In this document: in pieces, positions 49,604 to 61,883 of the stretch
Position numbering within the stretch: the stretch's first letter is position 1
How the letters are laid out: each line of letters starts with the position of its first letter
Origin: Styela clava
Taxonomy: Eukaryota > Chordata > Ascidiacea > Stolidobranchia > Styelidae
Assembly (NCBI RefSeq): GCF_964204865.1
Contig: NC_135250.1
Coordinates: 6,820,001 to 6,884,000, forward strand
Reading direction: 5' to 3'
DNA: 64,000 bases
The notes under the pieces: generated by a model
The model's database searches: none
Told to the model about the DNA's origin: nothing
Seen by the model: only the letters and a program-made list of their open reading frames with translations
Position numbers and translations under genes: made by a program

Positions 49604-51448
49604 CTATGTGTAGGAAATAGGTATCGTCATGTTAGCTGACAGGGAAGAACCTATAACGAGCTCATCTTGGAAATGTTGAGTGCCCTTAATATAAGAATTC
49701 AAATTATTGCACAACGGTATTGTAGTAATTCGTCATAGTTTTGTATGTATAATATATTTTATAAACTTTTCAGATCAAAACTTCGAAAAACAACATACCT
49801 AACACTTAACAGGTATAAACTGTCGGGTTTGATTCATGTACAGTTAACATAATGCATGGAAAGAATAAATACGATGGTCAGGATATTCTATTTTGCCTAT
49901 CAAATATATAACATTACATTCACTCTCTGTATCGATTTTGCATATATAAAAATATTGAATGGATGATATTAATATAAACATCTGAAAATACCCTATCCGT
50001 GAACCAGCGATCGTCATGTGAGGTCAAGGCTAGGTATCCAAGCAACGCAGTTGATGACGTTATCACAACTTCAGCGAGAACAAAAATGCTCATGATAGTT
50101 CCAATAACTATTCCCATAGATTTGTTCTTTTCATCATAATAATCAACCTAAAATGTGCGAAACTTTTAGAAATTACCAAATGGTTTTCATTTGTCATTTT
50201 GCCTGAAGTTTTGTTCAAATATTCAAGACATTTGATTTGCTATGTTCGAAGCCAATAAGTGACACGGTTTTTAATCATTCCGTCTTATTATACAGCAATA
50301 TCCAGATATTATTTATTACTTGAATGGAGCAACATGAAGTGCACGGATGGACACGGTACTCGGATCCAACAATTGCATATGAAAAGTATTACCTCTTGTG
50401 CGATAGACATTGTGATTACGGCCATCAGCGATATCGCCATTAAAACAGCAAGCGCTGAACATCCAAATGATATAGCAGCCTAAAAAGTTTAAAAAGACGT
50501 ACTAAATTAAAAGTGCCGGAGGAATGAATTATCAGAAATTAAATATTTTCCAAATACAAACCACAAATCTGTCTTTTCGTTTGTAAGCAATAATAACGCC
50601 GAAACCGCTTAGCAATATCTGAAACAAAAGTACAAAAGAAAATACCAATTTAATGTCAATTTACTATTGTCAATACCCACAAAATAATTCTCTAAGTTTA
50701 AGTTGTTTCCACACCTGAGGTATTGGCTAAAACTTTGATAACGTTATAAGCGAGCTTGTGTTCTTGCGCTCAGTATTTTTTTTTATGAAATCCATAGTGC
50801 TGTACAAAGCATAATATATACTCACCAGAAGTGAAATCCAAACAGGAACACCGGGTGCACCAAGGAAAGATGGCGATGGAGAAGTCAATTCTTTAAATTG
50901 GCAGAAGATTGCAAGTAAATCAAGTATAATCAACATCACCCCTAAAAAAATCATTTAAACCATATCGCTTATGTCGTCTGCACATCTAGTTTAATTAGCG
51001 AGACTAACTACAGTATATGGGTAGAATATTTCATGCCGTATTTTAACAGGTGGGAGGGACTGAGAGAATAATTGTTGTTAAAGAAAGGGTTCAAAAACGC
51101 GTGACAAATCAAATGCAAGTCAACAGTTCTGACGATTGAATTTGGTTTTTGCCCTGAAGTCACTAGGAATTCACTGACTCTGTGACAATATGCTCTAAAA
51201 ATCAAACCCGCGGTCCATATGACAACCTAATTGCGCCAAAATATTTTGTAAATATGGACATAAAAATAATTATTCCTGATAGATTAGAACTACCTACCGC
51301 ACCCGGCCTGCGCTATTCCAAACGTCAAAATCTTAGGGCTCTGATTAAATTGCACTGTATCCCCTGGTCGCATAACACGAAGATACCATATCTGAAAACT
51401 TGTACAATATGTGTCGCAACATCCAGGATCCACTGATATTTCCGACAT
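49604..51448 (-). CDS. MS4A/CD20-like four-TM protein, array copy 2 (short tail)
   Basis: Exons from the start: 51298-51448, 50826-50941, 50562-50618, 50393-50479, 49992-50147, 49604-49684; 215 residues. The body equals copy 1, with one Thr-to-Ile change in the last exon (ELVTGSS to ELVIGSS). After the shared codons for ANMTIP the unit junction is crossed and translation ends four residues later (ISYT-stop at 49604-49606), so the ~40-residue copy-1 tail is lost. All splice sites and four TM segments are intact. Confidence 0.7.
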
Positions 51449-52491
51449 TTTTAGTCCAAGTTAGTAATCTGATCTTCAGTTGTTTGTAAATTGTGGAATG
51501 TCGATATCGGCGAATAGTAATCACAAATTGTTCAGAAAAACAAAAACAAAAAACCTCTAAATTGCTTTTAAAAATCAAATTGAAGCTATATTTTCATTTA
51601 TGAAATAGAAACGCTGACGTCACTTACGGAGACAATCACACAGAACATTATTGTTGTACAGAATGGGGTACTTGAAAATCAAAAGCAGTGTTTTCATTCC
51701 ACGTAGAACCTCAGAAATTAGGTTTTCTTCATAAGATAGTATCGTAATCTACATGTACGTCAATGGTGCTCAATTCAATGTAAGTTATGTTTCGTAGAAA
51801 TGTTTCATTCTTACGATAGAACTGAAAGCACTTCAGGTAACTTTCAGGTGTCTTCAAGTGTCCATAATAAACGTAAGTAGAATATTTCACACATAAATAA
51901 TATTGGTGTAATTGAACGAGTAATAATCACGATTACTCACATATGGAGGTATTAGAAAATGAAGTGTTTATTTCCAGTATAATTATTAAAAATCTACATA
52001 TTGTAAAAAGAGCATGTTTTTTTGCTTCGCCATAAGTATGCATAAAAATGCCGCTTTTATTAATAGATTTAGCTTATCGCTTTCCTGAAAATCAATATTT
52101 GTCCATTTATCAATTCAAAAAAATACTAGTTTAGGACAAAACAAGACAGGGAGGCTCAAATTAATAGACACAGAGGTCAAATGACTAGTATCAAAGTGAC
52201 TAACTTCGGATAAACTGACCCTATTTTCAACGATATTTCCACAATTTATTGTTAAAATACGACAGAATATCCATCCGTATGTAAAGTGCGATGATGCAGA
52301 ATCTAATCGCCTGGGTTACGCAATCGCCTGATGTCCCTGAGCTACAGCAAAAGTCTGGTCATCTACTTTTTCAATATCCTCAACATTGTATAACATCAAA
52401 TTACATATATATATATATTAGATATAATATCCAGTTAATATGTAAATACAAGTAAATACAATTGGTTAACAAATATTTAGACATCAGCAGT

Positions 52492-54794
52492 TTAGTAAGC
52501 GATTGTTTCTGGCATGCTGAATTTATGACAACCGGATAAGTACAGGGGAAATGCGCTCCAGCCACCACCGATAGTAACAAGCTTGTTGTGAACTCGTAGA
52601 ATGTCTTCTGCAGCGGGATGTGGATTACGACTGTAAACCCATGCATGCTTTGGACCTAAAAAGAGAGAATTGGAAAGCGTTTATAATGTTACATTGTCCA
52701 TGTAGAATAATCGACATTAATAAAATCGATCGATTTAAAATGGCAAAGCTTCTCACTTCTTCAATCAAATCGATCATGAAGTTGTCAGTTTTGATTTCAT
52801 CAATGGCAAACGTGATTTTCACCATACTATTTTGAAAAGAGTACAATTTGATGAATGTTTCGAATTATAGGTCTATAAACATCTGTGTCAATGTTTATAG
52901 GAAATGTTTTCGTGGTGTCAAAGGTCGGCAAAACATGCACTCTATCAACAGATGACAACGAACGATCAGGTTCGGTGATCGATTTTATAAAAGGTAATTG
53001 CGAATCGAAATATCTTCCCAATAATGAAAATCCGACGTTTTTAAATAAATCTTCCACGCGACGCTTGAAGAACCTATTTAATAACATGATAATATACGGA
53101 CATTTGATTGAATTGCAGCTGAAAGTGTTCAGCTAAATTCAATACTGACCTTCTTCACCACACTGCAAGCACATGAAATAATGCTCATAATCTGTGAAGC
53201 AACTCATCCGATGCTCATAAGCGTATCGAATCTCTGCATAACAAAAAAGTAGGTATATTTATTGATACGTTTCTTCATTAAGAGTCCAACATCTTGTTTT
53301 AAAATAATATTTATCACCAAAGGCAGGGCAAATTAGGCATTTACGGACTAAGCAATGGGTGTATCTTCCCGGCTAATCCAAAAAATGGCACTTAAAAAAA
53401 GATTAAAAAAATTTATCATTGTTATATTCATTTTGAGTTACATTTTGAATTTTTGTTATGATTGGCTCATTATATATATTTGCTACATAGTTGTTTTTGA
53501 AGTACATCTGATTTGATAAATTTTTTATCTAGAATAATTTTTAGCAATGTGAATTATAGTGATAATAATAGTTATCATAAAATGAAAGGTATCATTAAAA
53601 CATTTTACCTTCCAAAACATGTTCATCTGCTCCGTTATGTTTTGCCCCATTCAACCACAATAATTCTATAAAAAATAATCATTTGTTATAAAAGTTTAAA
53701 ATACTTCAAATATAAATTTAATAAGTAGAACATTTTACGTGCCAAAACGTGTGTCGTATCTTGTGATTGAAGTTCCATTTTGATACCAACGGAATGGTAT
53801 GACTTCGTTGATTGACATTGTACCTCTGCATAGAAAAATCATGTTAATCGTAAGCCCTTACACAAAAAGCTGAAACTTTCATTTGTAACTTCCTTTATTT
53901 CAGTCGTGAAACATTTATTTATAAAAAATATAACGTATACCGCTCCCGTTATTGGTTTATCGGATACCCGGTGGATCAATTCCCTGCGTCTGCAGAATTC
54001 GTTCTACTATTATTTGTTACACCAGTTTGTCGGATGTTACAACTTTTATAAATCTCAAACTCAGAAAATATCGGACATATTTCTTCTGAGAAAAATGATA
54101 GATTTATAGTCCTGATTAGGGTACAAACATAACTCAATCCGTAAAAAACTCAATACTAACCGGGCGAAAACGTTAAAAGCAATAATACGTCGGTATGTTT
54201 CATTTTGATCTTAAAGTCAAGCCATTTCACCTATCTCTATCGTCCGAATCTATTCGCTATTGTCAGTTGTTAACACCAGTTAACATACTTATTTAACTTT
54301 CATAATTCCGAAGACCTATTGGGCAGTCCATACCAAAACAGATTAGTAACCTTTTTACAATAAATTATTTATGTATATAAAATTATTTACTTTTCCGCTG
54401 ATGAAATATCCTGAAATTCTCCAAAAATTCCGTCGAGAGTTTCTTTGAAATACTTGAACGCATAACACGGCACACCGCGTTCAAGTGGATCATTGGTGTT
54501 CAGTATGTGATACCAAGAATCAGGAAGCTGGAATATGGTGATACAAGATTTTTACAAAAGAAGCTGGAAAATTGAATGATACAGCTGGTGGCGCAATCAA
54601 ACCCTTTCAGTCGTCACGTAATTTTCGTTCAACTCAATTCAATAATTTTTATGAATGCTCACCATATTATAATTGACTTCATCAAAAACGGGCAACGCGC
54701 AATTTTCGTTTTCACGACGGTATCCTGGTTTTCCAACTGTCGGATTGAACAACAAGCAAACTATCAAAATGGAGACACAGCTTAAGAAGATCAT
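52492..54794 (-). CDS. Secreted lipocalin, array copy 2
   Basis: Exons from the start: 54663-54794, 54391-54527, about 53739-53825, 53609-53665, 53150-53233, 52492-52655. I saw no coding difference from copy 1, so the signal peptide, TDY motif, C-terminal Arg motif and the same awkward exon 3/4 junction apply. Its upstream region differs: a 1,074-bp hAT sits about 0.9 kb before the start codon. Confidence 0.77.
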
Positions 54795-55422
54795 TGTTAC
54801 TCGTTAGACTGTCTTCAGCGAAATGATGAAATATGCTCAGATAAAGCAATATTAAATCGGGAATGTAGGCAAAAGGAAGTACTTCTCCACGTTTTTCTCA
54901 CCTGCTGCTTAGCATGCAATGCACTACGCACGTTTCCACTGCATGTTCAGCCTATGCAATATCAAATTGCAGACGTTATGAGATTCTCTGTATGTCAATA
55001 AATCATTCTTTTCAATTCAGGCAAAGATAAGTCAAGATAGAACAAGGAGAGATGCTCAAGGATATGGACTCAAACCATCCTAAAATACTTGCACACAAAT
55101 CACTACCTTCAAAGTGCCTAACTTCGTATGAAGGACTTAATTTCAAGGTAGCGTCACCATCTTAAATCCGTTTTAAATTTACCGAATGATATATTTATTT
55201 GCTCGCATTTTATTTAAGAAATGTCGCTTTTTACCCGTGGTTAAAATGCATTCGAAATAACTCCCATTGGCGACATAATGCAATGATATTGATTGATGTT
55301 TTCTAAAATGTCATTCACATCATGGTATTTGTCTGCTTAACCTAAAACGCTAGAAACTCTCACAAATGAGGCTTGTGGACTCGTTGTCGCATGCATATTA
55401 GTGCAACCGACCACCGACTAAG

Positions 55423-55674
55423 TCAATAAAAATAGATTGGACAAGCGTGGCATACCAAGTGGTGGCGCAACGTACGCAAAACCAGCCCAACAACAACAAT
55501 TTGGAGAAAATCGAGTTTCACCGGAAGATCCGCACGTAAAGTGATGCAGAATCCGGTATCTACCTCGGCCGCACTATTGCTGTCGCCTAAAAAATCTTCA
55601 CGAAAGTCGAAGTATGGCCGGCTGCTTAATCTACGATTAACCGTATGAGTCAAACTGATACACACTTCAGACAT
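55423..55674 (-). CDS. Unassigned 83-codon open frame (unit 2 copy)
   Basis: Identical to the frame at 44220-44471. In this unit the private hAT is inserted immediately upstream, its target duplication starting 2 bases beyond the ATG, so any promoter or 5' exon just upstream would be separated from it. Confidence 0.25.
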   Translation of the reverse strand: MSEVCISLTHTVNRRLSSRPYFDFREDFLGDSNSAAEVDTGFCITLRADLPVKLDFLQIVVVGLVLRTLRHHLVCHACPIYFY

Positions 55675-55683
55675 GGTCCCAAC

Positions 55684-56757
55684 TAGGCTTGCACGTAATT
55701 TACGGATTTACGGAATTACGGAATTATTTCGAGTTACGGAAGCGAAGTTACGAATTACGTAAAGTCGTAATCATTGGTCGAGCGCTTTCGCGATTGAAAC
55801 GAGCTCTCTTCAGAGCAGTCAATTCCCTTGATTGTAAAAAATTAAGTTTAATAAGTAGAAGAAGTTAGAGTTCCGGTATTAGCAGCCGTTTTTCTCTCTC
55901 TTGTTACGCAGGTGGGGAAGGCATAACGCGTTGCCATTTACTAACCTATTAACAACTTATCTAGCATGGCCAAAGTACATATTAACCGTAGATAGGGAAT
56001 AGAATTGTGTTGAGACCGATGGACGCCAACACACCTGGTTTCAACTTCTTCGGGTGAAATGACTAACGAATGTAAGAGATCAACTTATCAAACATGGTCT
56101 ATTTGTAAATGCCGTGATAATTAATGTCGCGCTTATCAAACAGCCATATGACGACGGAAGAGAAATTGCGTAATAAACCAACGCAACTTACTTAAGTAGT
56201 TTTTTCGGCATCGGTAAATCGATTGAGACGGCAGAGAAAACGAAACGACGGGATTTCCCGTGTTTATTCTGCGCGAGAACCATTTTCTATTACAAAGTCG
56301 GATATTGTAAAAAAAACGGTGAAATAACTAGTCTGATTATTAAATTATAAATCTGGAATTTTTATTTAATACGAAAGTCGTATTAATACGTTAATACGAT
56401 TTTAAAAAGTCAACTATCGTTTCATAAATATCCGTATACCAGTGTTGGTAATGATAAAATTGATCGCATGAAATTGGGTGATAAAGGAAAATCAAAACTA
56501 AAACAAAAGATAAAAATCAGAATAAAATTAATTTGAATTCACTCCTTGATATTTGTCTTCAACATATGTCGCCGGCGTGTAGTACTGCCGGGAATATGAA
56601 AACCAAACTTCGATGTCCCATTCGGAATAGAAGTGGATTCAATTGGTTGTTATGATAGGTTTGAATGTGTGAAAAAAATATGGCAATTACGGGGTCATTA
56701 CGTAATCGATTTGGCCGTAATTACGGAATTGATTTTTGTCAATTACGTGCAAGCCTA
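55684..56757. mobile_element. Unit-2-specific hAT-type element, 1,074 bp
   Basis: Perfect 17-bp terminal inverted repeats TAGGCTTGCACGTAATT, flanked by identical 8-bp duplications GTCCCAAC (55676-55683, 56758-56765). The corresponding site in unit 1 is empty (about 44473-44485). Inside both ends, TTACGGAATTA-type words are repeated. There is no transposase frame, so it is non-autonomous. Confidence 0.93.
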
Positions 56758-56907
56758 GTCCCAACAACTTGTGTTTTTTGCTAATGAAAACTTGTGTTTT
56801 TTGCTTTTAACAAGATTTATGAAAAGATATTGTTCCGGCTTTGTTCAAATTCATCACGATTATTGCGTTAATTTTCGATTCTCTTAACATTGTATAACAT
56901 TAATTAC

Positions 56908-59900
56908 CAGTGGCGGCGCGTCAATAGGGCCAACCGGGGAAATGCCCCGGTTGTTTTTTCGATATAATAAAAAATATTTGAAAAATACCTCAATATCGGT
57001 TGCACCAATGACATTAAACAACATGATGCGCAACTCCGGCATTTTTGGCCGAAGATCGTATTCGATAACACGCTCCAATGCACATACTTTACGAGACGAG
57101 AACGAGCGGATGTGTGCTGTTTTCAAGGCATGGCACGAATGGTGTTCGTGCCTGCTTTGACAGTTGTTGTCGACTTTAATGATATTTTGGAAAGTTGAGT
57201 TAAAAAAAAATCGGAAAAAGGTAAGGTAAATACTATTGTTGTATATCACACCCGGGCATCGCACTGTTAGGTGCATGTGGGAAAGCCAGCTTTTTCAAAT
57301 ACTACAAAGTTATTAATTCAGTACGGTACGTAGTTGCCCATTTGCCGAAATTGCATATTTACTTACCCCTTATGGTTTCAAATAGTTCATGTACCTCCAT
57401 TTAGATTTTTCTAACCAATGGGGATATTTACGTATTGCTGTAACATACTATTGCTCAATCACTTTTATTTGCGTATTGATTCAAAGGGTTAACAAGTTCA
57501 CCTAACATTTCACCCATTCCGGTCTATATTGTATAGTATGATCTCTCAAGTATATGAAGCCACGAATGCCTGTAATTTTTGGACTAAACCCCTTCATTAG
57601 TTGGTTTATATACCAAATTCAGTAAAACATTTTTTACACTTAACATGAGATATTGGATTTATTAACTTTTCCATTTTAAATCATATAGACTGCTTTAAAT
57701 ATTCTTGACGAAAATTAATAAATCTCCTCTCTTTCTTCAGATGTGAATGTTGTGGACAAATCTGTATAAGCATTGTGAGATTCCTGTAGCACAAGAGGCA
57801 ATAGCAAAAATAGTAAGAATATCAATCAAGAAATTAAGTCGACATAGAGCAAAACTTTCAACTATTCGTCTAACCTCAATTTCCCATTATTTATTCACAA
57901 GACAACTGTAGCAGACGGGGAGATATCAGAAGTATGGCGAAATATAAGTGACAGTGTGATTGCAAGAAATACAATTAGAGTACTCCATGAGTGTTTGCAA
58001 TAGAAGAACAACCTATGGAGGCATGCAAAGACATTTGACCCTCCGGTAGAGTTGTGTATGGGTTTTATTTGTAAAAAGGCACAAAACACGCCAGACATAC
58101 TGAAAACAGCTTTGGAAATGTAGATTATGGGTCACTCACTACACCATGTTAGAATTGGTTCCATAAAATTTTGGTAGTATAATAGAAGAAATTCAGGGAA
58201 GGGTATAATCATGATTCATGATAAAATACTGTTCAATAATTTGGACAACTTCAATATAGACCAGGGATGTCAAACTCGCGGCCCCAGAGAACTTCCAGTG
58301 CGGCCCTCGAACGCTAAACAATAATTGTAATAGATTTTTAAAAGTGTTTTTTTTTTCTAAATGTAAAAGATTTTTCCAATTTTTTGAAGTGAAATTGATT
58401 ATTCACGCAAAAAACAATTTACTGAAAGTAGTTTTGGAAAATTATTATTTTTTTGTTCACATTTTGACCCAATTAAGAATTTACAAATTAAGCTAGCAAA
58501 AGAATACTTGAATAAAACATTTGAGTGGATAAATTAAACGCAAAGTACATAAAGAAGGTGGCATTTTCGAAGAAAAATGGGAGTTACAATATTTCTGCAT
58601 TTCTCAAAATTCTGAAGCACATTGTTTTTGTTTTGTCATATTTCCATCAGTACAATGAAATAACACAATAAACTCAGCAGTCAATATGACAAATTCAAAG
58701 ACCAACTTCGAACAGAAAATTTCCATGCGTTTGTATATTAATATAATTATACAACGACTTAGTTTACTAAAAATCAATATCACCAATAATTCAATGCCAC
58801 GCAATGTGGCGCAAAATTTCTTGTCAAAAAATTCTGTCATTTGTTTGTTTACTGATCTATACGCTTTCTTGCATTACTGGAATTAATTAAACATTCTCGC
58901 AGATCCATATTAACCCATGATCATGTGACCTCGTTAGTTACTATAAGAGTCGGTACTATAAAATCATTTCAGCCTGGCCTTAGTATGCTGGTGACACAAA
59001 AAAGTTGTCAAACGTCAGGACAAATGTAATTGAGTAAACATTGAGTTTATACTACAGTATTTTGGTTAATTTTAGGTCCATATATTTAGATTAAGTCATT
59101 CTTAGTGTATGTATCATTCTTTTCCTATCCAAAGCTTGTTCAAAAATGATTTTGATGGTTGTTCATAGAATTTTATGATTTTTTTGTAATAAATACAGTA
59201 ACTTGCAATAATAGTGGAATGCAAATATTAATATTTAATTGCATTTGAAATTAGAGAAAATAATAGAACTTAATCCAACTGTTTAATTGCATCACAATAT
59301 ATGTCACAAACTAAAACTATCTTAAAAATATCTTTTAAGTATACATTATCAAAAACTGTTTGCGGCCCTTTTTACAATTTCCGAAATGCGATGCGGCATA
59401 TGGTATGACTTGTATTTGCTGTCACGATGTATTATCTCAATGTGTCAAACTTTTAATTAGTGTGCATATTTTGCTTCCAGGTAACATGAACGTATTGTCT
59501 TGTTTATTACCTCAGCTTGGAGTATTGACAAGAAAAAGGTGCCAGTAAATTACTTAAAAATTTTTTCAACTCTTTGTTATAATCTGAATTCACAATTAAT
59601 GGGAAATATAAACAGCCAACAATCAATGAGAACTATATGCAAAATTCCTCAGATTAAATTTGTCTTCTAAAATCGGAGGAAAGCAAAACATATAGGTAGT
59701 TTCCATTCATACAAGTCTTTCAAGAAGACTTGCTCGAGCCAAACTAAATGAGCATCATCAGGTGATCGGTAAGGCTGCAAGTTGAATTCAGCCCTGCAAC
59801 CTCCTGCATAGACGATAATATTAATTAGTGGGCTATGAGCTAAATTCCTAAATTTAGACACAAACATATCTACGAGGCATTATGTACCATCAATGTTAAC

Positions 59901-61379
59901 TACGATAAAATGAATATGTAATATGTCTAATAAACTCACCTACTAAAGCAAATTCGATGGGTGCAAACTTTGTGTTATGGAATTGTATCACAGCACCGTT
60001 AAGAGGAGTATAAACAGTCTTGCTGTTTTGTAAGAAACCCTCTTTAAATAAAATTTCAATGTTCAAGTACAAACATTAAAACTAGTAACCTTGAACATTG
60101 TCATTATCTGCAAAATGTTCCACACAAATCTTTACACTATCGCGTCTGTAATCTTCTCTGATAATATAAAAACGTCTATGATGTCCAGAATTACTCTGCT
60201 TAGCTTGTCTGCCATTCCAGCTTTCCAAGTGAGCAAAACTTCTTAGATTTAATGATTATTTTCTTTCGTCACAGGCGCAAAAAGGCAGATACTACACGTA
60301 AAGAAGTCGCCGAGTAGCAAAAGCGAATGGGAAACGGTCTCGAAAGGCGACGATAACTATGTGCATTGAAGCGTATCATGAAATACAATCTTTCGCGTGT
60401 AGTCTTATGGAGTGACGTCAGAGTTGCCCATCATGTTGTTAAATGTCATTGGTTGCACAGACTGTCTACACTAGCCATATTCTCCCGACACGGTTCATTT
60501 TTCGCTCGCAAAGCCTTCGCCGAACGTCGACGGGGCGACGCCGATTTTGCCCCGGTTGCTCATTGTATATCGTATTCTCTCTTTTATCTTCCACTCGCCG
60601 TGTTTGTCTCGTTTGTTTTCTGTTTCTTTTACTAAATCATCGGGGCCGATCGGGGCTAGCCCCGAAATTATGACGACACAATGCCGACGTTTCTTACAAC
60701 AACGTGTTGACATATTCACGCATTCCTTCTCGTTCGTTGGCTGCTTGAAGAGTTGATAGTTTCCTCGCCTTCGTTTTTGTCGCTTGTTTCGCTATTTGAA
60801 TCAGTTAGAGACCTTTAGTCCATTTGCTTTCGATTTTCCACATTCCTTTTGAGTTCCTCACTTCTTTCCGGCGTTATTTCTGGGATGCATGACTTTAATC
60901 AGCGCGTTATTGAGAATTTTGCTTCCAAGAAACCGCGGCGTGTTGCATATATGTTCAAGCAGTAGAAGTCTAGCAGCATATATATCTATGCGTGAGCGAC
61001 GCATGTCCTTATCTTTGCATTAACTTTCCTTTCTTCATAGTAACGTTTTAAACCTTATTTTAGGTTTTGTCTGCTTTCCCGAAGTTTCTGTTAATATGTC
61101 ATTGTATTTATCTGGGTAAATATTGCCTTTCCTTTTGAAAGAGGTTTCAAAATAAACTATGTCTATATTTATTAATCCCTTGACTTGGACCGGTTTTTAT
61201 AGACACTTTCTTATCGTTAAAAATTGTCGCTTTTGCCGATTGGTTGTTACCGATGGAATGGTTTTATACTCATAAAATGATGGGAGAACTTACAGCGCTC
61301 ATCCTGTCCCCGTAGATGGGGATGACTTGGTCCCGCAGTAGCTTGCCCCGGTTGTCAAAATGACCACGCGCCGCCACTG
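56908..61379. mobile_element. hAT-type element, 4.47 kb, unit 2
   Basis: Copy of 44628-49099 at the same position in the unit, with the same termini and TTAATTAC duplications (56900-56907, 61380-61387) and the same nested insertion. Differences from the unit-1 copy are a handful of bases. Confidence 0.85.
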
Positions 61380-61883
61380 TTAATTACATATATTGGAGAT
61401 GATATTGTGAAATTGAACACAATGTGGAACGCACCTTGTGGCTACTGGGACAAATTGTATTATCGTACCATTTTGTTTCTTCTTCGTGTCCATATATTTG
61501 AGCATCGCTCTCCTATAATAATTGTTTGATAATCGTAAACGCCTTTCTCTTTAAGTTTTGTGTGATGACGTCATCAAAATAAAAATTGCTTGACGTGGTT
61601 CCGTGATCAGATCTCGGTGATTTAATGGTCAGACTACTGTAAAAGTGTTTAAAGATTGAAATTTTCAATTCACGTTGAAACTGAGTCAGGAAAAATGGAT
61701 CATCGTTGCATGACCCGGAAAGCCACGACAGCCCCTTTACCGCTATGGCACCGCGATACAGGTACTTTTTTTCGAGATATAAAATTTCATTCATATATAA
61801 TTTCACCAAAGGAAAACTTGATTTTTACTAGTTGGAAAAGAGTACAATTTGGTGAATGTTTCCCGGAGGTTCGAGTTCTATGT

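Larger units (their letters stand above)
38418..49620. repeat. Tandem segmental duplication, unit 1 (11,203 bp)
   Basis: Head-to-tail unit repeated from 49621 and again from 61901. It contains the MS4A-like gene except its C-terminal tail, the lipocalin gene, an 83-codon orphan frame and a 4.47-kb hAT. The left breakpoint is at AG/GTATCGTCATG inside the last MS4A exon. I counted only about seven base differences from unit 2 outside the unit-2 insertion. Confidence 0.97.
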
